Positions 43,620 to 56,869 of a DNA stretch of 64,000 bases are shown in pieces. This DNA comes from Thunnus maccoyii (lineage: Eukaryota; Chordata; Actinopteri; Scombriformes; Scombridae), in NCBI RefSeq assembly GCF_910596095.1, contig NC_056550.1, forward strand, positions 6,348,501-6,412,500, in the 5' to 3' direction. Below the pieces are notes generated by a model that did not search any database, was not told the DNA's origin, and was given only the letters and a program-made list of their open reading frames with translations. The position numbers and the translations under genes are program-made. Every line of letters begins with the position of its first letter. The first letter of the stretch is position 1.

Positions 43620-46600
43620 CTGAGAGGGAAAAGAAATTGGATCAGATAACGAGCTTCAAATATTTTATGGGGGGAAAACGTCAAAGAATGTGTTTCATTA
43701 CTGTTGTCTCTATGAACAAGCACAGCTTCTCAGGATAAAGTGAGTCATCTTTAAAACACAACAAATCAGTTCTCAGCACACTCTGAGGTTCAGGCGCAAA
43801 GATCTTCACTTTTCTCTTCGTACAAGGCAGAACGAGCAGTCTGAACAAGTTCTGACAGTTTCTGTTGACACTGAACATTGCTGCACACATTCCTTGAAAA
43901 ATACAGTTACTGTGCAGCAGTGATGAAACAGTGGCTTTAATAAATCAGTAAATCAAATCTGTACTGTATGCAGCTCACAACAAGTCATACATAAACATGT
44001 AAGGAATACATTACTGGGATTATATTGAAGATTTATTTACAGGCAGGAAGTCGGTAAATCTGCACACTGTATGTGTTACATCCGATATACTTTAAGACAC
44101 AACTCCTTCTTGCCAAACATTACCGCACATCTGGAGTCTCGTTTTCCTTCCAACTATCACAGTTTTGAAGTTGATGTGAGAGTGTTTCATTTCCTTTTCT
44201 GTAAAAAGTTATGTAATTTCTTTCCATTTGTTATCATTTGACATATCCTCTGACCACAAATAGGCTCAATCCAAACCGTAAATTTTACCCAAAAATTAAA
44301 AAAGCATTTTAACATAAGAAGACATAATAAGAAGATTTAGGAAAAAAGAAATGTAACTTGGAATGATAGCCTCAGAGCATGCCATTTGTCCTTTGAATTT
44401 ACCTTCACATGTAAGTTTAAATGTATGTTTAAATGTGTCCTACCTTTGAAATAAGAAATCCATGGACATGACTAGGTTGATTTTGACAATTAGTCATAAC
44501 TGAAGCTACCTAAAATAAATAAATCCAGGTTTGAGCAGTTGTTCTCTCAGAGAAAGAGGACTTCTTCACCTGAAGTGTTTCCACATTATGAAACTAAGGC
44601 TGTGTGGAAACTCCTCTCTGATTGCTCTCAGAACAAGCAGCCTCCCTGTAACATTGCACAAGCATGTCCTCTGTGACTCTGACTGCGGCTGGCTGCTTTT
44701 ATATGCCGGAGCTGCACCGTGCTCACATCGCCTCTGGGTGTATCAGTTGGAGAAAACCAGCAATTTCCTTGCAGCAGCTTGGAGCGGACGGAGTGAATGG
44801 GCCACTCAACAGAATCCCAGAGGAGACTATGAATATTTCAACTGCCTTGCCCCTGACTCAACCTCGCAGGACAATTATTGGATGTAGAGGCTTAAAAATT
44901 AAGGCTAACAACAACAACAACCTGTAGAATTTAAAATCGGAGGGCAGACCTACCTGCAGCTGCAGGAAGATGTTCCTTTAAAGTATCACTTTTATGGGCA
45001 GTGATGTAGTTATCAACTAAAATAAGTATGATCTCATATCACAGCAGTTTAAATTAAACATCTTTGTAGTGTATTCTGATTTAAACCAGATTAGACTTCG
45101 TAACAGATGGTTGAAGTAACGTGAACCTGCATCACGTTTGCCTTACTGCCCTCGAGACTCGTCCCTTCTCTGAGACAACCTCTGTTAATTCTGTAGAAAT
45201 AAAACACTCCCCTCCCTGCCTGCTTCATCAGAACAACCTCAATAGCCCCGTGGTCAGCTCTCACCGATGTAAACCAGCTGTGCTCCCGCCACTACAAACA
45301 TCTCTGTCACAGTCTGAAGCTGCAGCTGTGACTGCAAATAATTTTCCAGTTCTCTAAAAGGCCAGCCAGACTGCTGCTGCTGCTGCTGGGGACATTAGGA
45401 TTTAATGCTCCAGGCATCGCCTCAGAGAGGGATTATTTGGGAGGAAAAGCACATTGCACATTTCAGATGAAAAAACAAAGAAACATAAAATACCAGTGTC
45501 ATAGTACTAAGCCTGCAGAATCAAATGATGAAAAGAGAGAATCTGGAGCGTCTCAGATTCCTGTCATCACCAGTAAGGCACATCTTGGTACATCTCTGAA
45601 ATATCTCCTCCAGTGGGAGGACATCTTATCTCCCTGTCACCTTATGTCATAACAGTGGCGGGACTCTGCTGTAAAATGAAGTGTAAATGTACACAATACA
45701 GCTCTTTGTTCACAAACACACTGCAGCTGTGTTCTGAAAAATGTCCTCTTTGACTGGTAGAGCAGTGAGGTAAGGACTGGAATGTGGGTGCATAAACACA
45801 CGAAATATACTGTACGTGTGTGTGTTGTGGTGAGGCGTTTGTGCTAGAACATTTTAATTAAAAAAATGTGATTTTAAAAATGTGTTTTAACAGCACGCAT
45901 CACATAAGAGTACAAGTATGAGTACAAGTGAATTGTACTGGCCAAAGAGTCAGACTGCATCCCATTTACTGCAACATTAGAGACAGGTGCAGCTGCAGTA
46001 GCATCAGCTGGGGTTGATGCATCCTTGTCAGTCAAAACATGGCGCCAAGCTTAGATTAACACCTGATGCGGCTGAATTATGCTGAATGGAAGAACTCATG
46101 AATGGAAAGGAGGCTGGGAGGAGAGATGGCACATGGAGAGCTATCTGCCGAAAAGACAGGAGGCAGGAAGCCAGTCTGCTCTGTAAAAGAGCACAGCAAA
46201 ATAGGGAAGCATGCTTATTATGGGTCATTTTATCTTCGCACAGTTACAGCATTAGAACAGGATAAAGGCAAGTATAAACATACTCTCTTTTCTTTTGTAG
46301 CAACACAAAGACAGATGTGACAGATGTCCTCCCTCATGTCTAAAAATGTTTGTCTTTCTCCTCATGAATATCTCATGATATTTACAGTATCAAACAAAAG
46401 AAGTGTTCTCTTTGACCACAAGAAGGAGTTCATCTCAGGTTAGATGTATAAACATACCTCAATATATTTTTGCACAGAGACCGTTTCTGCAAGAAAAACT
46501 GAACTAAAAATAATTTGGACTTTAAAATGAAAACAAAAGGTGAAAAAATGTTGGGTAAAGGCTTTATAACAGTGACCCTCTGCCACACAATGTCTGATTC

Positions 46601-47870
46601 TCTTGGCTTTGAGGATCTTTTTCCACTTCTGTGTGTGCCATCGTCTGTCTCTACACATACTAAAGGAAGAATGAATTTTTTTTCACCGGCTTACATTTAA
46701 CGACTTCTCTGTGTTTTTTTGAGACGTTCAGTCTTTGCTGCTGTATCTTAACTCCACATGGTTGCTATTTACTCAATTGTGTAGCCATGTTGATTGCATA
46801 TTTTTATTTGTACCAAAGGGATACACAATAGAACAGGAAACCACATGGCAAAACAACTGTAAATAAGTCTAAAGAATGACTTTGTGTTGTGCTGTACAAC
46901 ATCAATTCAGCAATAATTCTAACTTGACTACAAGCTGCTTTGTTAGGATTCCCTAGTATTATTTTGAACCTATGATAAATATGTTACTACAGAGTATGTG
47001 TGACTTTTCTGAAAATCACTCTCACCTGATTGAAAGGCCTCAGGCTCAAAGAGCTCCACCTTGTCCAGGGATGTGTTTTAGACTTTGAATGCCTCACTTC
47101 ATTACGCAGGAATCTGTTGACCGAATGGCCCAGCCCAGGTCCAGTAAAAACACCAGAAACCATGTGTACCTGAGGCTCATCGTATTTGCTAAATCTCCAC
47201 TTTGTGTCAATCAGTGCCCTCAGTTTCACATTTTTCTCTTAAATGGCGTTTGTCTGACGAGAGACTCGTTGTGTGACAGTGTCACAGTTTCAAATCATCC
47301 ACATCGGCAGAAGAACTCGGCAGAACGGATGGATACAGTTGGCTGCAGTTTGTTTGTCACTCCATTCTCTGCATTTCTGTAAAAAAGAAAACAGCCACAA
47401 AAAATTCCATGATTTATTTGTCGAAAACCTCATAATTACCATGCTTTTAGTCCAAACATTTTTGTGTAATTATGCAAGTCATGCTCATTGGGTTTTATAT
47501 GCAATCAATTGTTCACTGTCTCAGGGAAAGTGTATTTTGATAAAGTAGGAGCTAGCCATGATAATGGGTCGAGATGACTGTTATTTCACCCTGTTGCAAA
47601 GTGTGTTTTTGGCATTTTTTCTAAAATTATCCATCTTTATGGTCCAAATGAATAATACAATACTATGGTCTTGCTCTTTAAGTTGACTGGAGATACTTCA
47701 CGTAAAGCAGTTATACATAAAGTAATGTATTAAAATTATTCTCCCGTGCCCCCACTGCCTACACAGTCCTGGAAAGGCTCAGTCTAAAGACCCCTCGACT
47801 GATCGCATGCAGTGAAAGTATGTCTGACTGTCCTTCATGGCAGTGTGGTTGTGGAGGTTCTTGGGAGGGA
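43620..47870. other. Upstream of ptger1, no gene supported
   Basis: Open frames at 44531-44887, 45121-45357 and 45437-45652 have no recognisable domain and no splice-consistent partners. An upstream non-coding ptger1 exon may lie here but cannot be fixed from sequence alone. Confidence 0.4.
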
Positions 47871-47874
47871 ATAG

Positions 47875-47947
47875 AAGAGAGGAGAGGAGAGGAGAGGAGA
47901 GGAGAGGAGAGGAGAGGAGAGGAGAGGAGAGGAGAGGAGAGGAGAGG
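47875..47947. repeat. (GGAGA)n pentanucleotide array
   Basis: About 14 near-perfect GGAGA units, purine-only on the + strand. The open frames through it (Arg/Gly/Glu on +, Ser/Leu/Pro on -) are repeat artefacts. Confidence 0.97.
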
Positions 47948-48219
47948 TGGGCTATTTCTGGGAACTCATGGCAATTTGCTTTAAAAAAAAATACCTTACA
48001 TCTCTTGATCTCTTGTACTCTGACCTTTTTTGGCATACTATGTAACTGTGGAGTCACTACAACTTCCACACCCCCGCTTAACTTATCAGTTAATATTCTG
48101 GATAACATTAGTCATTTTTTTGGGATCAAGCTACCTCATGAATTCCAATTTCCCTGATATACAGGGGAGTGTTTAGGCTGAATAGTTTTTCTGTATCTGG
48201 CAAATATTTCTCAATCACA

Positions 48220-48700
48220 ACAGCATCACCACAGTTTCCCTCAGGATTTTAGTGTCTTTCAGCTTTTATAGCAGGTAACTTCACTGTTTTAGTTCACTCT
48301 GCTCTCATGAATCTTATTTCAGCAAAAAAAAAAGCTCTAAAAAACAACACTATACAATATACACTATAACTGCCCAGCACCAAATGGCACAGTTAGCAAA
48401 CACTAGTTAACATAGCATAACATTTAGCAGCTAAAGAGCCAGATATTTCCCTCAGGAACTGGTAGAGATCAGAAATAGGGTTAAAAGGAAAATGACTATT
48501 GTACCTACATTCATCAGGTGGCCAGATCATGACTCCAAATGAATGCTAATGTTGCTCATTCCTGACGGATGTGTAAATTGGCATCTGTTTGCTGAACTTA
48601 AAAGCTTCACAACTTGTTTCTGCTGCCCCAAAGTGACCAAAAAATCTGTTATTGTAGGTTTAAGGTTACTATAACAATAATAATGTGGATTCCTGCTAAC
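48220..48700 (+). repeat. Interspersed repeat 'R2', copy 1
   Basis: Words shared in order with copy 2: tagcagctaaagagccagat, atttccctcaggaactggt, gactccaaatgaatgctaat, gttgctcattcctgacgga, gtgtaaattggcatctgttt. Non-coding. 'R2' is my label here, not the R2 retrotransposon. Confidence 0.7.
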
Positions 48701-49079
48701 TCCATTACAGTGCATTTCTGCACGTACGTAAGAACACATATGCGAGAAAAGAAAGTTATCTCATAGAGTTTCTCTGACATGCATGAACAAAACAGCAGCA
48801 GATATGACGATGAGAAGTCTTGCTCAGGCCCCCAAGGAGCTGATTTACACACAAGGGATATTAGAAATGCCCTTGACCAGAGACCAGTAAACCACAGCTT
48901 CCTCACTACTGTTTGTCCAGGGAAACATGGAAACTTAGACTAACACATAGCCTGCACACATGTTCAAAAACAAGTGTACGTGAAAATGTTCCCCTCTTCT
49001 GATGAACAACTAGCAGCCCACTTGTTGCTTAGTCATACATACTCATGTTGTACAGCCAAGCATTGTCACATTGTCACCC

Positions 49080-49640
49080 ACAGAACTTCATTTAAAATTC
49101 TAGTGAAGATCATTTTTCCACAGATATATGGGAAAATGATTTCTGAACGTTAATACTGCAGTAAGCAATATGTTCATATAAATAGCTGATCCAATGACTA
49201 TTTGTAAAGTGAGAGGGGGTCACTGTGATGAACCCACTGAGAATCATCATCATTTCTGCAGTTACCGTCAGCATTTTAGCATCTTCCAGCTAATTGTTTT
49301 GGAAAATGTATTGTTTTGGTTAAGTCTCACGTCCTCATCAGTCCCGTTATCAGCAGCAGCTAAAAGCTCTTTTCAGCGGAAAAAGCTCTGATAAACTAAT
49401 TATACACAATTATACACTGCCCAATACCAAACAATAGACTGACAGACAAATATTTCCGTCAGGAGTTGGTGACTAAAAGGAGAGTGAATATTGCACTTAT
49501 ATTCTCTAGATGACCAGAAACACAACTACATATAAATGCTAATGTTGCTCCATATCTTCTGGACGTGTAATTAGACAACTGTTTGCTAACATGTTTGTCT
49601 TAATGTGATAATATGTTAATGTTGTGCAAGTTGCCAAAAA
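49080..49640 (+). repeat. Interspersed repeat 'R2', copy 2
   Basis: Contains atttccgtcaggagttggtg, gagtgaatattgcacttata, ataaatgctaatgttgctcc and gacaactgtttgctaacatg, matching copy 1 in order and orientation. Confidence 0.7.
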
Positions 49641-51109
49641 TACTTTTTCTTGACTGCTTGCTAACATGTTACATCACAACAACTCTATAAGATGATAATA
49701 TGTAATGTTGATGTGTTTACTTTTATACTGTTTCTTTGGAGCATACATCAATAACTGGATGTACCAAAGTGCCTGCTGACCTCTAAGTCATGCTCCAGAG
49801 GGTGCCACACGTCATCATTGCCGTAGAATGAAACCTCCACTATTATTCATTGCATGGTGACGCACTTACCAATCAATGCTGGTATATTTGCTCTGTTCTC
49901 AAAACATTGTACACATTCAAACACGTCAAACGCCTTTATATGAGGTCTGTTCTGCCTCCGGTCCATCGTGTATGCCTGGCTATGCCTATGTAATCTCTGC
50001 TGCTTAAATGAACAGTAGTCACTGAGCTGCTCACATTATCATTCCTGTCTTTCCCCGAGCGTGGGTAATGAATGGCCACTTCCTTGACGCATCAAAGTGT
50101 GAAATAGCCGCAGCACAAGAGCAGAGGCCAGTTATCATTCAGTTACTGTATAAATCAAATGAAAATGCCATTTGTGAATATCAATGTGAAAAAACAGGCT
50201 CTACCCAGTGTGAGCCTATGCTGAAAAGGTCAGTCGCAGAAAGAGAGAAGCCACCAAAGCAGAGGTCCTTAATGCATAACTCAATCTAATTTCAGCCAGG
50301 CCCTTCTGCAGTCATAAAAGTTAGAAATAATGTTAGTTTATGAGGCTGGTGATGAGCAGTGTCTGATTATGTAATGGCAAACCTGTGGATATGTGCATTA
50401 TCCAGGCCCTGTGGGTGTGTTTGCTGCAATGACTACTAAATACCTGCTGCTCCGACGTGGAGTTCAATTTCAGCGAGCTCTCAAAAATATTTTCTTAACC
50501 AAGTGGAACTTTTGATTAAATTATCATTATTATTATTGTTAAATTGTATTACAAAGTTTTCAAAACATAACCCCCCTTTTTACAGTCCATTGTTCTTTCA
50601 GAGAGGAGGTTTTCCCCACTGCTGTAATGAGTCTGAGCTATCCTCGGTCTCTGCTCTAGGCAGTGGTATTAAACTTGTTCCTACTTGTCCTTGTTCATAA
50701 TTGACTTCACATTATACTGAACAGTAGGGACTGGATGATGTTTCACTTAGCTCAGTTTTCCTTGTGCATGAACAGAGGTCGACTATGGCAGAGAAGCAAC
50801 ATATTGGATTACAAGAACTTTTTTACTTAATGATCAAGTCATAGAAAATCATGATGATGATAATGATGATGACATCATCGCTCTTTCTCTCATGGCTGAG
50901 TTGTTTCATTACTTTTAATATGTGTAACAAATGTTCCAAGCAGATGTTGTAATGCATGTTTATTGTGTTCTTGTTGTTATATCACCTCAATAACGTAGCT
51001 GAACCAAAGCATAGATACAGTGAATCTAATTAATTTCCTAAAATCCTTCAAAGTCATTAAACTTGTGTCAATAGATTTTTTTGCCCACACTGATATATTA
51101 GCATCTTGT
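49641..51109. other. Intergenic, no gene seen
   Basis: Short frames only (for example 50068-50289), with no domains. A small (GAT)n-like run lies at about 50853-50875. Confidence 0.45.
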
Positions 51110-51540
51110 AAATTTGATTTGGAAAACCTTTTGGCTTGCTTATTTTACACGTCCAGCACGCACAGAGCAACATTAACATTCAGTTGGAGTTGTGTTTGTG
51201 TTTACTTGACGAATGTAAGCCCAATATTCATTCTGATTTTAGCTCACACTTTTGGTCTCCATAAACTTGTAAGATAAATATAGGGCTCTTTAGTGGCTAA
51301 ATGCTTCACTCTGTGCACCAGCTTGTCGCTAACTTTGTCTGTCATTTAGTGCTGGCCAGGTGGATTTATCAGAACTTTTTTGTTGAAAACAGCTGCCTGC
51401 TGCTGCTATGACCCTGATAAGAGTGGTGAAAGTGAACTCAAACAGTAAAATAGTGGGCTATAAAACCAAAACAATGAGCTGAACAATGCTAAAAAAAAAA
51501 AAAAAAAAAGCTCAGTAGAGCTGAGAGGAACTACAGTCGG
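51110..51540 (-). repeat. Interspersed repeat 'R2', copy 3 (reverse)
   Basis: Reads on + as gggctctttagtggctaaat, accagcttgtcgctaacttt and gagtggtgaaagtgaactca, the reverse of the copy-1 5' half. A run of about 20 A lies at 51490-51509. Confidence 0.6.
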
Positions 51541-52584
51541 GTGATAATTCTTTCAGCGTTCGTCTCTACAAGCGACCCCTTTCTCATTACACATAGCCAT
51601 TTAATCAGTTGTTAATGTAAAAATATTTATTAGTGCAGCTTTAAAGTTGAAATGACACATAAATCACACAAGTTACAGTAAAAGAGAGATTTGAACATTT
51701 TGATGCTAATGGACAAATGTTATTTTTAGCCTCAAAGCTTCTTCCAGAACGAAGTTTTTCTTTTGCAGTTTGGAAATGTCTTTTAATCTTTGCTGCTTTA
51801 GTATTTCATTTCTAAAAAGTATCACTATGTAAAAAAGGAAAATCATATTACAAAACATTAAGTAATATAAATTATAATAGTTTATACATCTCCCCTTCAG
51901 ATGCTCTAATTATGCTGGCATTTCTCATCAGACTTAATATAACAGCTGCACAGAGACCTTTAGGAAATCATTGGATGAATTTCGTTCAAGCGTGAAGCCA
52001 AAATTGTCCGTCCTGTGCATCATTACTTTTCTCTGTCCTCAGTTTTTCCACAGAGGAGTCGAGTCACTTGCTGGACTCTTGGTGTGCAGGGCCTCAAAGC
52101 TTGTCAACACAAGTCAAACAAAATGGCGCGGCAAGCTAGCAGAGCAACGACTGCTCACCGCAGAGAGCTGCCAAAGACACACAAAGGAAAGTTTTGTAAT
52201 AGGTCTCATTGGACCAGGTGTTACATTACATAAGACCTAAATGTCCTCTGTGGTCTCTATACATGTTTAGAGATTTCCATGCATTGCTATTGCAATGACA
52301 CTGTGTGTGCCCAATCTTCACAAGTTCAATCTAAGTGCAAAAATTTACTTCAACACATAAATGGTGCTTCAATTAATCATAATTTCACATAATCTGATCT
52401 ATCAGAAAACAGCCATAGAACTTCCAGTGCTTAGTGTACATTCAGCTCACTAAGTCACTTGAAACTATGTTTTCTGTCACGCAAGAACAGCAGTGAAACA
52501 CATGGGCGTATCACTTATCTAATACAGAAAAGGCTGATTGTTTCTAAAGAAAAGAAGGCATTTCAGTTACCAGTTTGTGTTCAT

Positions 52585-52795
52585 TACTTTGGTCCAGACT
52601 GAAATATCTATGGATGAATTGCCATGAAGCAAACATTCATGGTTCCCAGAGGATGTTTCCTGATGACTTTGTTGATCTCTGACTTCTCCTGTAGGAGAAC
52701 CACACCACCATGAGGCCTCAGTAACTATTGAATGGGTTACCACGAAATTTAGTACAAACATTTGATGTCCCCCTCAGGATGAATTTTAGTGTAAA
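52585..52795 (-). repeat. 'GCTAAC' interspersed repeat, 3' fragment, reverse orientation
   Basis: Reads on + as tccagactgaaatatctatg, gaattgccatgaagcaaac, ctgacttctcctgtaggaga, accaccatgaggcctcagta and ccctcaggatgaatttta: the reverse complement of the 3' half of the copies at 13795 and 59160. Confidence 0.7.
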
Positions 52796-54475
52796 ATTGT
52801 CTAATAGCTCCTGTTTTGTACATCCCACAAAGTTGTGCAACTGTAGAAACTGTACTTAACGTCTTCACATGAATTCACTGAACAGGACGTGTTCTCAGTG
52901 CTTGGCCACATTAAGCAGTGAGCTAAAGGTCCCTTTGTTGAAATCTGGCATTAGATTCAATCAGCCCTTTCATGTTTGATGGAAACACACTTAACTTGTC
53001 CTGTACAGTGAACTTCATCCAGTGAGGGGGCAGGCCAGGGCTCACAGACACAGCTTGTTAAATGGTAAAACTTTTGCACAGAACCGCAGTGCTTGTTCTG
53101 CTTATCAACTCTAAAATAGTCTGTCTTGAATAAACATCAGCACTGTTCAGAAATTGTAAAATGAGAACTGCCTCCTCTTTGCTCCGTATTATTACATGTA
53201 ATGGGAAGAGTGAATTTTCTGGCTTCTTTATATGACTATAGACAATTGTTCATCTGCTGTCTCTGCTCCTTTTGCAACAATACATACTGTTATCTGAGTA
53301 CATATTTTTGATTCCTTAAAAGAAGACCCATAATATATTTTAGGGATGAGTTTTTACAACAGTAATATTTCTAACTGTTTAAAGGGTATTTCCAGTGTTT
53401 TTGCATGTTTATAGATCAGTCCCCACAAATCACATCTACTTAACCATCCTGCCAACCATCAATGTTTTGGATTTTCAAAAAATTTCCTGTTGTATCTCCA
53501 TGAAGTCTTTGGTTTGTGTTCCTTTCAGCGCGCTATAAAAGCCAACTTGTGGAGTTCATTTTAAAGTTGATTTTTCATACCGCAGTTGCTGTCTGGAAGT
53601 CGGGAAGAACACAGTTCAAAAATGTGCAGCATGCTTTGGTCAATAGTAGCAGAATTAGGGATTTGTAGGAAAAAAATTACAAAAATAATAAAAATATTTA
53701 TCCTAGACATATTTTCTCACTTTTCAAAAGTCAGAAGAAGACAGTAAAGGAGTTGAAGAATCTAGCAATACTTCACACTACAGTAACAGTCACTGCACAG
53801 GACTGCTCATTTCTCCAAAGTAAGTATTTTCGCCACACTGCACCATAAATCAAGCTAATGAGGTCAATTCTGTGTAATTATCTAGTTTACAGTGATAAAT
53901 TAAATAAATAAATTCCATGTTATTAGCTCATGTATACTGACCCTTCATTACATGTGAAACATCTGGTGAATTTCATGCACTACTACACTTAAACGTAACA
54001 GCCCCAGACAGCAAGGCGTTCAACCCACTGCTGTTACTTAACATGGGTATTGTGTGCTGTTGGTGTCCTCACTGAAGTAATCAGTGGTTACAAAGAATGT
54101 TTGTACCATCATACCTCTGTGAGCCATTAACAGAGGTGTTATTCACACACCCTGAGGGTTGTCTTTTCCCACAACACAGGAATTCAGACACCACACCTTT
54201 TCACCTGCATATTGTGTCATGCAACATAAAATGCATGGTGTAGACTGTACAAACACACTAATCAAAAACAAACAAAGAGAAATGCATGAGTTCCCGGAAC
54301 CAAAAATATTTGTTAAGTGATTACAGAGCAAATCTACTGGTCAAATTTGTAAAACAGAGAAGACTTCTAGTGTATCCTCTATCGTGTATATAAGATGATA
54401 TGAAAACACCATCTGTATGACAGCCTGTTTCTGCCAGAAAAAGAAAAGAACATTATTATATAAACATTATGAGAT
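52796..54475. other. Intergenic, no gene seen
   Basis: AT-rich spacer with no protein-like frames or named repeats that I can support. Confidence 0.4.
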
Positions 54476-54479
54476 AGCA

Positions 54480-54815
54480 AGTCACTTTGTTAAAGTTAAT
54501 ATTATAAAATAAGTCTAAATTTTAACCTTCTAGGTTAATTCTTATAATTATGACCTAAAAAGTCAAAATTATATTATTGAATCATTACCTTATCATTTTT
54601 CCCCCATGAAATTATTAAAATTGAAATGAAATTGTCTTGCATCATTTTAAAAAGTCAAAATTTTTACTTAGTAGCTTACAATGATTGAAGTCAAACTTTT
54701 CATTATTATCTCATAAGTCTGACTTAGAATTACACAATGACTTAAAAAGTCCAAAACCTTTTACTTAATTTCTCATAATTATCACCCAAAAGGTCACAAA
54801 TTTGACTCTTTGTGA
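54480..54815. repeat. Degenerate AT-rich tandem repeat
   Basis: Variants of 'cataattatgac..aaaagtcaaaattt' recur several times (cttataattatgacctaaaa, aaaagtcaaaatttttactt, gacttaaaaagtccaaaacc, ctcataattatcacccaaaa). The pattern is an old, diverged minisatellite with a period of a few tens of bases. Confidence 0.6.
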
Positions 54816-54875
54816 TTTGTGATCTGAGAATTCATGTTAAAAACATTGTTTTTGTCATGTTACGTGTCTTTGACA

Positions 54876-54917
54876 TTTTCCAAGACACTTTGTAGTCTGG
54901 CAAAGTGTCTTGGAAAA
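54876..54917. repeat. Perfect 17-bp inverted repeat (hairpin)
   Basis: ttttccaagacactttg (54876-54892), loop tagtctgg (54893-54900), caaagtgtcttggaaaa (54901-54917). The pairing resumes weakly outside (catgtta ... taacatg). Confidence 0.95.
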
Positions 54918-56860
54918 GTTAACATGTAGTTTTTGCTGAAACAGCAAGATGTGGGGAAAAGGAAGGCTATCAAATATAATTACACATGCAATGGTTTCAG
55001 TGCCAATCTGCTATTAAAAACCCCCCACATTTTTAATGCTAAATTTTAAAGCAAAACCCTAACATCCTGTGCCAATTTTGCATGTTTACTGATGCTTCTA
55101 AGACAAGAATGGCCTTTTAAAGTCCTTTACTAAATATACTGAATACTGGAAAGTTGTTTTGTGAGCCACACTCACTCACCTACCAAAATGTTTGTGTATG
55201 TGTGGCAGCGTGACATGTTCCTGGCTAAAAACAAATTTAAATGTTGGAGTGTGGCTTGAACTGCCTGTTTTTGGTTCACAGTGTCGTGTCCAAAACTCTC
55301 ATAAAGGCCTCATTCACAAAGTGCCAGCCAGAGAGTAATGGTCTCTCCTGCCTGTGGCCTTCTCGATTGAGACCAGATGCTGCAAATTCTTCCCTCTGCA
55401 CATAGCCAACATAGCCCTTTATCTGTTCTATCACTTCCTGCTGTAGTCCAACACTCAGATTAATATTTACATGTCACCTTTCATGAGTTATTTTAAGACA
55501 TCAGATTCGATGTATCGAGATACTGCATTATGCACTGAGAAAGTGATTTTATGTGAGTGATTAAAAGGCCGTAACCTGTTGAGGTTTAAAATCTGATAGC
55601 TGGAATATGATGCTTATTCTGGTGCCTTGATGAGTTTCTGTAGTGTCTTTGCTTATTGGAATTAAGCTGAAGCCTGCTACTTCTGTTTTGAGTAAAAAAC
55701 TAAACAATTTGTGCACAAAAGTCCAAAATTTACTATTGAGATTGTGTTTTGAACAATTTCTTGACCTGTAATATCACTAACATAACTAACAATAACTATA
55801 ACAGCTATATTGAATTACTGTGGTTGAGCATTTAGCTTACACACAAGCAAATTCTGTCTACTGCATGAGTTCACTACAAATCTGAAACCACAATAAATAA
55901 TGCACCACACTGCAAATATGCTAACACAGGCCTGTGGTCATAAATCATGAAGTATCTACAATATATTGTATAAGCTGCAGTGCATATATTTGTGTATGAA
56001 AGCTGATGTAAGTATTATGACAGCAGTTTGTCACATTTATTAAATTGTGCACATTGGTTGAATTGTGAGGGACAGTTTGTATAGAAACACACATGACAAA
56101 TGGCTGCAGTCAGCTGAGATATGAGGTCAGTCGTCCCTGCACACACAAAATAAAACAATAACACCATTGAAAGATACTATCTTTCCTTGTTCCTCTGAAA
56201 TGTCAAACAGTTTGATTTGCAATCATTTGCAGTTCTGTATCGTTCATCCAATCACCTGCTGCAGTTTCCTCTTGACCTCTAAATATAATGGGCCCTCCTC
56301 AGGGGATTGCACATTTCCCTGTGCACCACGGTCTAAGCAACAATTTGGGACACTTCCCGGACATCTTATTTGCATAGTTTTATTTACAGGAGCATAAAAA
56401 CCAAAACTGCACAAAATACCCTCTTAAAAATGAAAAAAAAAAAAAAAACAAGACAAAAACATAAGCGAACAGGAAAGCAGATCTATAAGGGAGCCATGAG
56501 AGTAGCCCAGAGCCCAAAGACTGTTGTTCCAGTTTAGGATGCAGTCATAAACAAGGTTGTCAGCAGCTGCAGGGAGTTGCAGCTCTGATCTGGACAACAA
56601 AACGGTGCCGCACAGTATGTGAGAGCCTGAAAACAAATGCTTGGACTCCAGAGACGATACAGTCAATTACCATCTGTATTGGCAAATAGGATGGATAATT
56701 GCATTCCCCCCACTGATAAGATCCAATGTTTATTTCTCTTTTGGCTAAGTGACAGGTTTGCACTTCAGTGCTAAAAGTTTCCGCTGTCTCTGCATCTCAC
56801 AGTCTTTTAAAACTCAGGCTCATCAGTGCAGCAGTTCATCATGTCTGTCAGAGTACTTTA
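54918..56860. other. Intergenic, no gene seen
   Basis: Short frames at 56167-56397 and 56424-56763 lack domains; the latter borders an A-run at 56433-56449. Confidence 0.4.
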
Positions 56861-56869
56861 TAAATAATA

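Noticed and set aside
47779..48157. Arg/Gly/Glu-rich and Ser/Leu-rich frames
   Set aside because: Produced by the GGAGA array.
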